In this document: one piece after another, positions 16,839 to 26,100 of the stretch
Position numbering within the stretch: position 1 is the stretch's first letter
How the letters are laid out: each line of letters begins with the position of its first letter
The notes under the pieces: model-generated
What the model was told of the DNA's origin: nothing
The model's input: only the letters and a program-made list of their open reading frames with translations
Databases searched by the model: none
Source of the DNA: Nostocoides sp. Soil756
GTDB lineage: Bacteria > Actinomycetota > Actinomycetes > Actinomycetales > Dermatophilaceae
Direction: 5' to 3'
NCBI RefSeq assembly: GCF_001428065.1
Contig: NZ_LMSE01000004.1
Coordinates: forward strand, 489,704 to 553,703
DNA length: 64,000 nt
Program-made: the position numbers and the translations under genes

Positions 16839-17144
16839 ATGGCAGCGGCTGCAGCAGTTGAGCACGAGCAGGTGGAGCGACCTACCTGCTGGTGCTGCGG
16901 GAACACGTTCGACGAGCAGGAACTGTCCCGTCTCGGGTCCCACACCGAAGTCGGGGTCTGCGAAGGTTGTGCGCGCTGGCTGGCCCGGCGCGCCCGCTCC
17001 AGCGCTGAGAAGGGCGCCCACAACCCGGGTGCGGTGATGCGCCGGGCGACGCTGGCAGCCCGTGGGCGGGTCATGCGGGCCGGGCTTCAGGACTGGCCCG
17101 TCCTCGGCCCACTGCTGCGCCGCCTGAACCGGCACCTGCCCTGA
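16839..17144 (+). CDS. Zinc-ribbon hypothetical protein
   Basis: 101 residues from ATG 16839. CWCC near the N-terminus and CEGC about 25 residues later form a probable zinc site, followed by an Arg-rich helical C-terminus. A longer reading from ATG 16773 would overlap the previous gene and add an unstructured extension. The stop overlaps the next ATG by one base (TGATG), so it is coupled to the DinB-like gene. Function unknown. Confidence 0.6.
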   Translation: MAAAAAVEHEQVERPTCWCCGNTFDEQELSRLGSHTEVGVCEGCARWLARRARSSAEKGAHNPGAVMRRATLAARGRVMRAGLQDWPVLGPLLRRLNRHLP

Positions 17145-17704
17145 TGCCAGAGGCCGGGGTGAGCCCGCACGACGAGCCCGCACATCCGGTCGACCGCGGC
17201 GCCATCGCCGCCAGCCTGAACGGGTGCCGCGACGACCTGCACACGCTCTTGGCCGCCGCGACCCCCGCTCGGCTGCGCGGGCCGAGCAATGGCACCAAGT
17301 GGACCAACGAGCAGCTGCTCTTCCACATGGTGTTCGGGTTCCTCATCGTGCGCCGTCTGCTGCCCCTCGTGCGGGTCGTGTCCACGCTGCCGACCTGGGT
17401 CGGCCGAAGCTTCGCCTGGCTGCTCGATGCGGGACGGGTCCCCTTCCACTGGGTGAACTACGCCGGGTCCTGCGGCGGTGCGCTGGTGTTCAACCACGCA
17501 CGGATGGGCCGCCTGTGCGACCACACCATCGACCAGCTGGTCACCGGCCTCGAGCAGGAACCCGAGGAGAGGTTGGGTCGTGGGATGCCGTTCCCGACCA
17601 GCTGGGACCCCTACTTCGAACCGCACATGACCCTGGCGGCCGTGTACGCGTACCCCACGCTGCACTACGCACACCACCGCAAGCAGCTCACCCTCGGAAG
17701 CTGA
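17144..17704 (+). CDS. DinB-like (DinB/YfiT superfamily) protein
   Basis: 186 residues, predicted four-helix bundle. WTNEQLLFHMVFGFLIVRRL near 70 and HYAHHRKQLTL at the C-terminus supply the spaced histidines that bind a metal in DinB/YfiT proteins. Members catalyse thiol-dependent transfers or are uncharacterised; none can be assigned here. It is the last gene in the element and is followed by an imperfect hairpin at 17815-17853. Confidence 0.75.
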   Translation: MPEAGVSPHDEPAHPVDRGAIAASLNGCRDDLHTLLAAATPARLRGPSNGTKWTNEQLLFHMVFGFLIVRRLLPLVRVVSTLPTWVGRSFAWLLDAGRVPFHWVNYAGSCGGALVFNHARMGRLCDHTIDQLVTGLEQEPEERLGRGMPFPTSWDPYFEPHMTLAAVYAYPTLHYAHHRKQLTLGS

Positions 17705-17814
17705 CCTCACGCGGCGCTGCCCGGGAGCCACCCGACATGCCGCGCTCGTCCGGCTGCGCACCTGACGACCCGGGGCAGGGCAGGCTTGGCGTGTCCGCAG
17801 GCGGCGCGCACGAG

Positions 17815-17853
17815 GAAGCGCGCCCCCGGTTCATCGAACCGAGGACGCGCTTC
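17815..17853 (+). terminator. Imperfect hairpin inside the element's right end
   Basis: GAAGCGCG...GGTTC pairs with GAACC...CGCGCTTC around an ATC loop with small mismatches. It could stop transcription leaving the dinB-like gene, or antisense reading entering from the DUF5679 side. No U-run follows. Confidence 0.45.
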
Positions 17854-17899
17854 GATGCGCCATTCACGCACCGTGAACCCCCACTAAAAGCCGAACACG

Positions 17900-17924
17900 C
17901 CACGACGGGTCCGGGGCCCTGCGC
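17900..17924. repeat. Right duplication and right target arm
   Basis: 17900-17909 repeats CCACGACGGG of the left side. 17908-17924 (GGTCCGGGGCCCTGCGC) is the exact reverse complement of 16024-16040, so the two arms once formed one hairpin. Confidence 0.8.
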
Positions 17925-17938
17925 GGCGGAGCGCGGTC

Positions 17939-18100
17939 TCAGGCCTTGCCGAGGATGCGGTTGAGGTTGGTACCGCAGACCGGGCACTGGCCCTTGGCCA
18001 TCCGACGGCCGTTCTCCGAGACGACGACCTTCCCCTCGGCCTCGCGCTTCTCCTTGCACTTCACGCAGTAGAACTCGCCCTTGTACGTCTCGTCAGCCAT
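17939..18100 (-). CDS. DUF5679 zinc-ribbon protein
   Basis: 53 residues beginning MADETYKGEFYCVKCKEKRE. Cys12/15 and Cys39/42 form two CxxC knuckles, and GKGQCPVCGTNLNRILG-like features match the DUF5679 family. AAGGAG lies seven bases upstream of the ATG. The function is unknown; such rubredoxin-like ribbons are widespread in actinobacteria. Its downstream hairpin is the one split by the transposon-like element 15 bases after the stop. Confidence 0.88.
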   Translation of the reverse strand: MADETYKGEFYCVKCKEKREAEGKVVVSENGRRMAKGQCPVCGTNLNRILGKA

Positions 18101-18298
18101 CGACGTTCTCCTTGTCGCCGGCCGGGGTCACCCCACGGCCGCGTGGATGCCGCCGCAGCGGCCTGGACCCGGCCACCCTAGCGATCCGGGGGGCCCCGGC
18201 CCCGTCCACGCGAGCAGCACCGCCCCCGGATTGCGACGCGCCAGCCCCGCAGGTCCCAGCAGCCCCACGGGTGGCCCCGGACGTCGTACCATCCGCGT

Positions 18299-18898
18299 GT
18301 GGGGACGCCGGACGTCGAGGTCCGCCGCAGCGGCCGCCGCCGTCGCACGGTCAGTGCCTACCGCGACGGCGGTCGCACCGTCGTGCTCATCCCCGCCTCG
18401 TTCTCTGCCGCCGAGGAGGCGCGCTGGGTGGCCCGGATGCTGGCGCGGCTCGAGCGCGGCGAGCGGCGACAGCCGCTGAGCGACCAGGCCCTTGCGACCC
18501 GGGCCGAGCGGCTGGCACGGCGCTACCTCGGGGGGCACCCGCGCCCCGACAGTGTTCGCTGGGTCACCACCATGGACAAGCGGTGGGCGTCCTGCACCCC
18601 GGCCACGGGGGCCATCCGCGTCAGCGAGCGGCTGCGCGACGTGCCCGAGTACGTCCTCGACTACGTGCTGCTGCACGAGCTCGCCCACCTGCTGGTCGCC
18701 GGGCACGGGCCGGCCTTCTGGCGGCTGCTGGGGTCCTACCCGCGGCTCGAGCGGGCCCGCGGTTTCCTCGACGGGCTGGCCCACGCCGCCGGCGAGCCGG
18801 CTGCCGACGCGCTGGACGCGGAGGACGAGGTGGCGGGACCGGCCGATCCGGCCTCAGCCGAGGCCGGCGGCCCGGCGGGCGAGCCGCACCAGGGGTGA
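18299..18898 (+). CDS. YgjP-like (M48-type) metallopeptidase
   Basis: 199 residues. The HELAH zinc motif lies near 126-130, followed by HGPAFW supplying the third His, as in the YgjP/DUF45 family. Upstream, WVTTMDKRWASCTPATGAIR matches the conserved RWGSC region. The C-terminus is a low-complexity Ala/Pro/Glu tail. The GTG start lies six bases after TACCAT (18287-18292), so the mRNA is probably leaderless. Convergent with the Nudix gene, overlapping its 3' end by 45 bases. Confidence 0.85.
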   Translation: MGTPDVEVRRSGRRRRTVSAYRDGGRTVVLIPASFSAAEEARWVARMLARLERGERRQPLSDQALATRAERLARRYLGGHPRPDSVRWVTTMDKRWASCTPATGAIRVSERLRDVPEYVLDYVLLHELAHLLVAGHGPAFWRLLGSYPRLERARGFLDGLAHAAGEPAADALDAEDEVAGPADPASAEAGGPAGEPHQG

Positions 18899-19435
18899 GA
18901 GCTCGGCGCGGGTGCCCTCGGGCAGCGCGTCGACCGGCCACCACCGCACGTCCAGCGACTCGCCGCTGACCACGGGCTCGGCGCCCTCGGGGGCCACCGC
19001 CACGAAGCGCACGTCGAGGTGCTCGCGGCAGTGCCCGAAGTCGCCGTCGAGCACGTGCCGGTCGAGCTGTACCGGGTCGGGCAGGGGCTCGAGCGAGGCC
19101 AGGCCGCTCTCCTCACGGGCCTCGCGCCGGGCGGCGGCCCACACCGACGCGTCGCCGGGCTCGAGGTGGCCGCCGAACTGGAACCACTGCCGTGCCTTGC
19201 GGTGGTGGGTCAGCAGCACGCGGGCGCCGGACCCGTCCAGGACCAGGCACGACGCCGTCAGGTGCTCCGGCGGCCCGGCCTTGGCCACACCGTCCGCGTG
19301 CGCGCCCAGGAAGGCGAGGTACTGCCGCCGCAGGGCGTCCTGGTCGACGTCCGGCGCGGCCCAGCCGCTTAGCAGCGCGCCGGCGTCGGCGTGGAGGCGG
19401 GCGAAGGTGCGGGCGACGTCGGGGGCGGCCGTCAC
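18854..19435 (-). CDS. Nudix hydrolase
   Basis: 193 residues. The Nudix box GGHLEPGDAS...RREAREESGL near the centre matches GX5EX7REUXEEXGU except that the first Glu is Asp. The substrate is not predictable. The GTG at 19435 overlaps the stop of the upstream DUF2342 gene (GTGA), so the two genes are coupled. A longer in-frame reading to 19570 lies entirely inside that gene and is rejected. Confidence 0.85.
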   Translation of the reverse strand: MTAAPDVARTFARLHADAGALLSGWAAPDVDQDALRRQYLAFLGAHADGVAKAGPPEHLTASCLVLDGSGARVLLTHHRKARQWFQFGGHLEPGDASVWAAARREAREESGLASLEPLPDPVQLDRHVLDGDFGHCREHLDVRFVAVAPEGAEPVVSGESLDVRWWPVDALPEGTRAELSPLVRLARRAAGLG

Positions 19436-20799
19436 CGCTCGCCCTCGTCGCGCAGCAGCGCGTCGAGCTCGGCGTCGAGGTCGTCGGTGGCCGGCGAGGC
19501 GCTGCGCTCGACGTAGCCCAGCGGGTCGTCGAGGTCGGCCGTCGACGGCGCGAGGTCCGGATGCCGCCACGCCGCGTCACGGGCCGCGCCGCCGCCGGAG
19601 TCGACGAGGGCGCGGAAGAGGTTCGCGGCGTCCCGCAGCCGTCGGGGGCGCAGCTCGAGCCCGACCAGGGCCCCGAACACCTTCTCGGCCGGGCCGCCGG
19701 TGGCGCGCCGCCGGCGGACGGCCTCGGCCAGCGCCGACGAGGCGGGCAGGTGCTCGGCCACGGCCTCCTCGGTGACGACGTCGACCCAGCCCTCGACCAG
19801 CGCCAGCAGGGTCTCGAGCCGGCCCAGCGCGGCCTGCTGCGCGGGCGAGTGCTGCGGCGCGAACATCCGGCCCTGCACCGCCTCCTGCACCGCCTGCGGG
19901 TCGGACGGGTCGATGCTGCGGACCGCCTCCTCGATGGCGTCGGTGTCGATGGTGATGTCGGTCGCGTAGTCGCGCACGGCGGCCAGCAGCCCCGGCGCCA
20001 GCCACGGCACGGACTCGAACAGCCGCACCCGGGCGACCTCGCGCACGGCGAGGTAGAGCCGGGCCTGCGGCTCGTCGACCTCGAGGCCCTCGGCGAGCTC
20101 GCGCACGGCCCGCGGCATCAGGACGACGTCGGGGGAGGCGACCAGCGGCAGCGAGACCTCGCACCCGGTGAGGACCTCCCCGGCGAGGGTGCCCACCGCC
20201 TGGCCCAGCTGCATCGAGAACATCGAGCCGTGCATCCGGCGCAGCATCGGGCCGGCCTGCTCGAGCATCCCCTCCAGGCCCGCGGGCAGTGCGCCCTCGG
20301 GCACGTCGCCGAGCTGGCCGGCCATCGCGGCGGTGACCGCCTCGGTGACGCCCTCAGCCACGGGTTCGACGAGGTCGGCCCAGACCGGCATCGTGGCCTC
20401 GACCCACTCGGCGCGGCTCCAGGCGACCCCGCGCAGCGCGGGCGCGGGGAGGTCGGTGACGGCGTCGAGCCACAGCCCGGCCACGTGCACCGCCTCGGCC
20501 GCGTCCCGGCCGTCGGCGGCGGTGGCGAGGGTGTCGCCGGCGGCCGAGACCGTCGTGCGCGCCAGGTCGGTGGCCATCGTGGCGTCGACGGCGGTGGCCG
20601 ACGGGGGTGCCGAGAACATGGCCTGCACCTGGCCCATGACCATCTGCAGCATCTGCGGGTCGACCTTGTCCAGGCCCATGCCGCGCACCATCTCGGCCAG
20701 GCGGGGGTCCAGGGGCGCTCCGCCGGTGAGCCCGCGCAGCATCTGCTCCAGCTCGGGGGGGAGGTCGGGGGTCTCGTCGTCGTCCGCGTGGTCGGGCAC
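19432..20799 (-). CDS. DUF2342 zincin-fold protein, HExxH not visible
   Basis: 455 residues, Rv3195-like by position and sequence style. The stretch YLAVREVARVRLFESVPWL aligns with the place where relatives carry the HExxH zinc helix (H-E-x-A-H-x-R-L-F...PWL), but both His are absent here, so peptidase activity is doubtful. The C-terminus contains ELRPRRLRDAANLFRAL, typical of the family. GTG 20799 is preferred because AGGAGA sits six bases upstream; ATG 20817 is an alternative. Divergent from moaE. Confidence 0.8.
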   Translation of the reverse strand: MPDHADDDETPDLPPELEQMLRGLTGGAPLDPRLAEMVRGMGLDKVDPQMLQMVMGQVQAMFSAPPSATAVDATMATDLARTTVSAAGDTLATAADGRDAAEAVHVAGLWLDAVTDLPAPALRGVAWSRAEWVEATMPVWADLVEPVAEGVTEAVTAAMAGQLGDVPEGALPAGLEGMLEQAGPMLRRMHGSMFSMQLGQAVGTLAGEVLTGCEVSLPLVASPDVVLMPRAVRELAEGLEVDEPQARLYLAVREVARVRLFESVPWLAPGLLAAVRDYATDITIDTDAIEEAVRSIDPSDPQAVQEAVQGRMFAPQHSPAQQAALGRLETLLALVEGWVDVVTEEAVAEHLPASSALAEAVRRRRATGGPAEKVFGALVGLELRPRRLRDAANLFRALVDSGGGAARDAAWRHPDLAPSTADLDDPLGYVERSASPATDDLDAELDALLRDEGER

Positions 20800-20901
20800 A
20801 GCGGGTCTCCTGGGCATCGGGTGCGATGATGTCGTTCTGTCTGTACCCAACCACGGCAGCGGGTGAATCGTTCCTGCAGGCCGTCCCCCGAGGAGCTCCC
20901 T

Positions 20902-21336
20902 GTGCCCACCGATGACGCCCGGGTCGCGCTCGTCGCCGTCCGTGACGAGCCGCTGTCCGTCGACGAGGCGCTGGCCGCCGTCCGCCACCCCGCGTGCGGC
21001 GGGGTCGCCCTGTTCGTCGGCCTGGTGCGCGACCACGACCACGGTGACTCGGTCACCGGGCTCGACTACTCGGCCCACCCCAGCGCCGAGGCGACCATGC
21101 GCGAGGTCTGCGACGAGGTGCTGGCCTCCTCCGACGCGCTGCGGGTGGCGGCCGTGCACCGCACCGGCACCCTCGCGATCGGCGACCTCGCGGTCGTCGT
21201 GGCGGCGGCCGCCCCGCACCGTGGGCAGGCCTTCGACGCCTGCCGCGCCATCATCGACACCCTCAAGGCGCGCACCCCGATCTGGAAGCACCAGCAGCTC
21301 GGTGACGGCACCGACGAGTGGGTGGGGATGCCGTGA
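20902..21336 (+). CDS. moaE: Molybdopterin synthase catalytic subunit MoaE
   Basis: 144 residues. FVGLVRDHDHG near the N-terminus and LKARTPIWKHQ near 120 carry the catalytic Lys pair of MoaE, which transfers sulfur from MoaD to precursor Z. The GTG at 20902 follows AGGAG at 20891-20895. Coupled (GTGA) to the downstream ylbL-like gene. No moaD or other cofactor genes are in the window. Confidence 0.92.
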   Translation: MPTDDARVALVAVRDEPLSVDEALAAVRHPACGGVALFVGLVRDHDHGDSVTGLDYSAHPSAEATMREVCDEVLASSDALRVAAVHRTGTLAIGDLAVVVAAAAPHRGQAFDACRAIIDTLKARTPIWKHQQLGDGTDEWVGMP

Positions 21337-22451
21337 GCGGGCTTCCCGACGAGGCCCTTCGCCTGGACCACGAGCAGCCGGCCGACACCGCGCCCCGCGA
21401 GCCGTGGCGGCCCGGCCGCGCGGCCGCGGGCGCTCTCATCTCCCTGTTCGTCCTCGTGGTCCTGGCGGCGGGGATGACGTTCGTGGGCCTGCCCTACGTC
21501 GTCCTCTCGCCCGGGCCCGCGACCAACGTGCTGGGCGAGGTCGGCGGCACGCCGGTCCTGACGGTCACGGGGGCGCCGACCTACCCCACCGAGGGGGCGC
21601 TGGACTTCACCACCGTCGGCTTCGACGGGGGCCCCGGGCGCACCGTCACCATCTACGACCTGGCGCAGGCCTGGCTGAGCGATGACATCGCGGTGGCCCC
21701 CGAGAAGCTGTACTTCCCCCCGGACGCCACCGCGAGCGACGTCGCGCAGCAGAACGCCGAGATGATGAACGAGTCCCAGGTGGTTGCCGCGGCGACCGCG
21801 CTGCGCGCCCTCGGCCGCACGGTGCCCACCACCGTCGCCATCGCCGGGGTCCCCGAGGGCAGCCCGTCGCAGGGCCTGCTCGAGAAGGGCGACGTCCTCG
21901 TGTCCGTCGACGGCACCCCCGCCACCGACCCCGCCGCCGTCCGCGACGCCGTCACCGCGCACCAGCCCGGCGAGGACGTCCGCGTCGTCGTGAAGCGCGC
22001 CGGGGCCGAGAAGGCGTTCACCGTCACGACCGGCGGCGCCGACGGGCGGGCGGTCATCGGGGTGCTGCTGCGCACCGACTACGACCTGCCGGTGGACGTC
22101 ACCCTCAACACCGGCCAGGTGGGCGGCCCGTCGGCGGGGCTGATGTTCAGCCTCGCCATCTACGACGTCCTCACTCCCGGCGCCCTCACCGGCGGCCGGC
22201 GCATCGCCGGGACCGGCACCATCGAGGACGACGGGACGGTCGGGCCGATCAGCGGCATCCGGCAGAAGATGGCCGGTGCCCACGCCGTCGGCGCCCGGTG
22301 GTTCCTCTCGCCGGCCGGCGACTGCGCCGACGCCGTGGGGCACGTCCCCGACGGGATGACGCTGCTCAAGGTCACCTCGTTCAGCGACGCCAAGGCCGCG
22401 GTCGAGGGCATCGCGAAGGGCGACACCGCGGGGCTGCCCCGCTGCGGCTGA
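21333..22451 (+). CDS. PDZ/Lon-like secreted protease (YlbL family)
   Basis: 372 residues. There is one N-terminal membrane anchor (about 33-55), a PDZ domain around 180-265 (VPEGSPSQGLLEKGDVLVSVDG) and a C-terminal Lon-type S16 domain with the catalytic Ser in GGPSAGLM near 268 and Lys in GIRQKMAGA near 312. It corresponds to Rv3194c. Probably an extracytoplasmic protease anchored in the membrane. Starts inside the moaE stop codon. Confidence 0.92.
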   Translation: MSGLPDEALRLDHEQPADTAPREPWRPGRAAAGALISLFVLVVLAAGMTFVGLPYVVLSPGPATNVLGEVGGTPVLTVTGAPTYPTEGALDFTTVGFDGGPGRTVTIYDLAQAWLSDDIAVAPEKLYFPPDATASDVAQQNAEMMNESQVVAAATALRALGRTVPTTVAIAGVPEGSPSQGLLEKGDVLVSVDGTPATDPAAVRDAVTAHQPGEDVRVVVKRAGAEKAFTVTTGGADGRAVIGVLLRTDYDLPVDVTLNTGQVGGPSAGLMFSLAIYDVLTPGALTGGRRIAGTGTIEDDGTVGPISGIRQKMAGAHAVGARWFLSPAGDCADAVGHVPDGMTLLKVTSFSDAKAAVEGIAKGDTAGLPRCG

Positions 22452-22481
22452 GGCCCTCGTTCCGGCCGGGCCCCGTGCCGG

Positions 22482-23015
22482 TCACTCGAAGGTCGCGCGC
22501 AGGGCGTGCACCAAGCCGGGGGCGATGTCGTCGCCCAGGGCGACCCGGTCGTCGCTGTCGTGGGCGCGCTGGCGCAGCAGGCAGCGCGACGCGCCGTCGC
22601 GGGTGACCGCCACCACGAGTCGCACGTCGGCCCGGTCGGGGTGCTCGGCGACCGCGCGCAAGGCCTCCTCGGCGTCCTCGGGCAGGTCGCGCTCGGCCGC
22701 CGGGGGCACCACGATGCGCTCGAGGGCCAGCGCGCACCCGGCGACCTGGTCGGGCCACGCGATGCGGGCCAGCAGGTCCTCGATGCCGTCGGCGTCGGGC
22801 AGCTCGTCCTGCTCCACCGCCGACAGGGCCCCGGCCACGGCGTCGTGGGTGGCCAGCCCCTCGGCCAGCTGCGGCTCGTGAGTCAGCAGCTCGGCCGTGG
22901 GGACGAGGGCGAAGAGCCGCACCGGCTGGTCCCATCCCGAGCGCGCCACGTGCCGCTCGGTGTCGAGGGCAGCCAGGGTCAGGGGGTCGGTCACCGGTCG
23001 GGGCGCGTCAGTCAC
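22482..23015 (-). CDS. PPA1309 family protein
   Basis: 177 residues. It resembles the actinobacterial PPA1309 family: TLAALDTERHVARSGWDQP at the start and ERIVVPP then a CLLRQRAHDSDDRV segment toward the end. The function is unknown; the family is regularly found beside UPF0182, as here. The GTG start at 23015 is divergent from the UPF0182 gene. Soluble, with no signal peptide. Confidence 0.85.
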   Translation of the reverse strand: MTDAPRPVTDPLTLAALDTERHVARSGWDQPVRLFALVPTAELLTHEPQLAEGLATHDAVAGALSAVEQDELPDADGIEDLLARIAWPDQVAGCALALERIVVPPAAERDLPEDAEEALRAVAEHPDRADVRLVVAVTRDGASRCLLRQRAHDSDDRVALGDDIAPGLVHALRATFE

Positions 23016-23126
23016 GAGACCATCGTGCCCGACCGAACCACGGGCGGCTCCCGGGCGTTCAGGAGTGCGAGGTAGGTTGACGTTCCTTCCCGCACGACGA
23101 CCCCCGCCAGTGGGACGAGGAGAGCT

Positions 23127-26100
23127 GTGAGTCGCTCGGAGTGGTTCGACGGACCGGACGGACCCGACGAGGGCGCCCCGCGTCCTGGTGGGGCCGACAC
23201 CGGCGGAGGGCGGCCGGCCGCCGGCCGCCGCCGTGGGCCGCTGGTGCCCACGCTCCTCGTGCTGGCGGGGCTGGCCGTGGTGGTCGGCCTCGTGGCCGAC
23301 CTCTCCACCGACGTCTGGTGGTACGAGTCGGTGGGCTTCCGGGGCGTGTTCGTCACCGAGCTCACGACCAAGACCGTGATCTTCGCCGTCGCCGGGCTGA
23401 TCACCGCCGGCGCGGTCGCGGCGAGCCTGGTCATCGCCTACCGGACGCGCCCCATCTACGTGCCCGTCACACCGGCGCAGCAGGTGCTCGAGCAGTACCG
23501 CCAGGCCATCGAGCCACTGCGGCGGATCGCGCTCGTCGTCATCCCGGTGGTGCTGGGCCTGCTCGCCGGCTCGGGCTCGATGGGGGCCTGGCGCACCTAC
23601 CTGCTGTGGGCCAACGGCGGCGACTTCGGTACCAAGGACCCGCAGTTCGGGCTCGACGTCGGCTTCTTCGTCTTCACCCTCCCGTGGCTGAACTTCCTCG
23701 TCAGCTTCGTCACCGTGGTGCTGGTGCTGGCGTTCCTCGCAGCGGCCTTCACGCACTACGTCTACGGCGGCCTGCAGCTGCCCGGGCGCGGGCCGTCCAC
23801 CCGGGCCGCCTACGTGCACCTCGGCGTGCTCGGCGCCCTGATCGCGCTCACCCGCGCGGCGTCGTACTGGCTGGACCGGTACTCGCTCTCGACGCAGAAG
23901 GGTGGCCTGATCACCGGCATCACCTACACCGACGCCAACGCGGTGCTGCCGGCCAAGGCCATCCTCGCGGTCGCGGCCGTGATGTGCGCCGGCTTCTTCC
24001 TGGCCGCCATCTGGAGCCGCAGCTGGCGCCTGCCGATCACCGGCGTCGCCCTGCTGGTGGTCACGGCCGTCGTCGTGGGCGCCATCTACCCGGCCCTGAT
24101 CCAGTCCCTCAAGGTCGGCCCCTCCGAGAAGTCGCTCGAGGCCATGTACATCGGCCGCAACATCAAGGCCACCAGCGCGGCCTTCGGGCTCGACCGGGTC
24201 GAGCGCATCCAGAACAGCGTCCCCGAGACAGCCCCACCCACCCCGGCGCTGCGGGCCGCCGCCGAGGACATCCCGGGAGTGCGCATCATCGACCCCAACG
24301 TCGTGGCCCCGACGTTCCGCCAGCTCGAGGGGCAGCGGGACTACTACGCCTTCCCCGACACCCTCGACGTCGACCGGTACACGGTCGACAAGCGGGTCGA
24401 GGACGCCGTGGTGGCCGTGCGCGAGATCAGCCTCGACGGCCTCCCCGACAACCAGCGGAACTGGATCAACGACCACACCGTCTTCACCCACGGCTACGGC
24501 TTCTACGCCGCCTACGGCAACCAGCGCACCACCGAGGGGGACCCCGTCTTCTTCGAAGGCGGCGGTCGCAGCACGCTGGGCACGTACGAGCCGCGCATCT
24601 ACTTCGGCGAGCTGTCACCGACGTACTCGGTGGTCGGCGCCGAGAAGGGCGCCGCGCCCCGCGAGTTCGACTACCCCGGCGGCTCCGAGGGCGACGTCGC
24701 GGTGCAGAACACCTACAGCGGCGGCGGTGGCGTCTCGATCGGGTCCTTCGTGCGCCGGGTCGCCTACGCCATCAAGTACCGCGAGCCCAACTTCCTGCTC
24801 TCGGATGCCGTCAACGGCCAGTCGCGGATCCTCGACCACCGCACGCCCAAGGAGCGGGTCGCGCGGGTCGCGCCGTGGCTCCAGCTCGACGGCAACGCCT
24901 ACCCCGCGGTGGTCGACGGCCGGGTGCAGTGGATCGTCGACGGTTTCACCACCTCGGCCAGCTACCCCAACAGCCGGCTCGTCGACCTCGCCGAGGCCAC
25001 CTCCGACTCGGTCGCGCGGCGCTCCAACGTGGTGCAGGTGCGCACCGGCGAGATCAACTACATCCGCAACGCGGTCAAGGCCACGGTCGACGCCGAGGAC
25101 GGGTCGATCCGGCTCTACGGCTGGGACGTGAACGACCCCATCCTCAAGGCGTGGAGCAAGGCCTTCCCGGGCTCGGTGCGCCCCCTGTCCGACATCTCCG
25201 GCTCGCTGATGTCGCACATCCGCTACCCCCAGGACCTCATCAAGGTCCAGCGTGACCTGCTGAACGAGTACCACGTCACCGACCCGGGCACGTTCTACAG
25301 CGGGTCCGACAAGTGGCGCGTCCCCCGCGACCCGTCGGTCGCCGGCCAGGACCAGCCGGTGCTCTTCCAGTCGATCGCGCTGCCCGGCGAGAAGTCAGCG
25401 TCGTTCTCGATCACCACCTCGTTCGTGCCGGCGAGCAACAACGAGGCGGGCCGCGAGATCCTGCGCGGCCTGCTCGCGGTGAACGCCGATGCCGGCGACC
25501 AGGCCGGGAAGCCGGCCGAGTCCTTCGGCACGCTGCGCCTGCTCGAGTTCGGAGCGGCCCAGCCGCCGGGGCCCGGTCAGGTGCGCAACCAGATCCAGAA
25601 CTCCACCTCGCGCTCGCAGAACCCTGCCGAGCCGCTCAACCTGGCGCAGTACATCACCAACAACTCCGGCTCCGGCAAGCAGCTGACGTTCGGCAACCTG
25701 CTCACCTTCCCCCTGGCCGGACGCACCTTCTACGTGCAGCCGATCTACGTCCAGGCCTCCGGCGGCTCGGGGTCCTTCCCCCAGAACAAGATCACCGTCG
25801 CGCTCTACGGCACCAACGTGGCCTGGGGCGACACCCTCGAGCAGGCCATCACCGGGTTGTTCGGCGAGGGCTCCGGCGGGGGAGGGGGCGGCACCCCGAC
25901 GACCCCCACGGAGCCGTCCGCGCCCACGACGAGCCTCGAGCAGCAGCTCTCGGTGGCGATCGGCGAGATCCAGTCGGCCTACTCGGCGGGGCAGCAGGCG
26001 CTGAGCAAGGGCGACTTCGCCGCCTACGGGGAGGCCCAGAAGGCGCTGGGCGACGCCATCGCCAAGGCCGACGCCATCGCGGCGCAGCTGGGGGTGCCGG

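Larger units (their letters stand above)
16049..17899. mobile_element. 1.85-kb transposon-like element, no transposase
   Basis: Perfect 18-bp terminal inverted repeats CGTGTTCGGCTTTTAGTG (16049-16066 and, reversed, 17882-17899). Similarity continues imperfectly to about 34 bp (both ends share GGTGCGT at the same distance). It is flanked by 10-bp direct repeats CCACGACGGG. Removing the element and one repeat restores a 17-bp perfect hairpin with a 6-base loop just downstream of the DUF5679 gene. The cargo is a gene fragment, a thioredoxin-like protein, a zinc-ribbon protein and a DinB-like protein. No transposase is present, so it is probably a non-autonomous or internally deleted element. I cannot assign the family. 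Confidence 0.8.
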
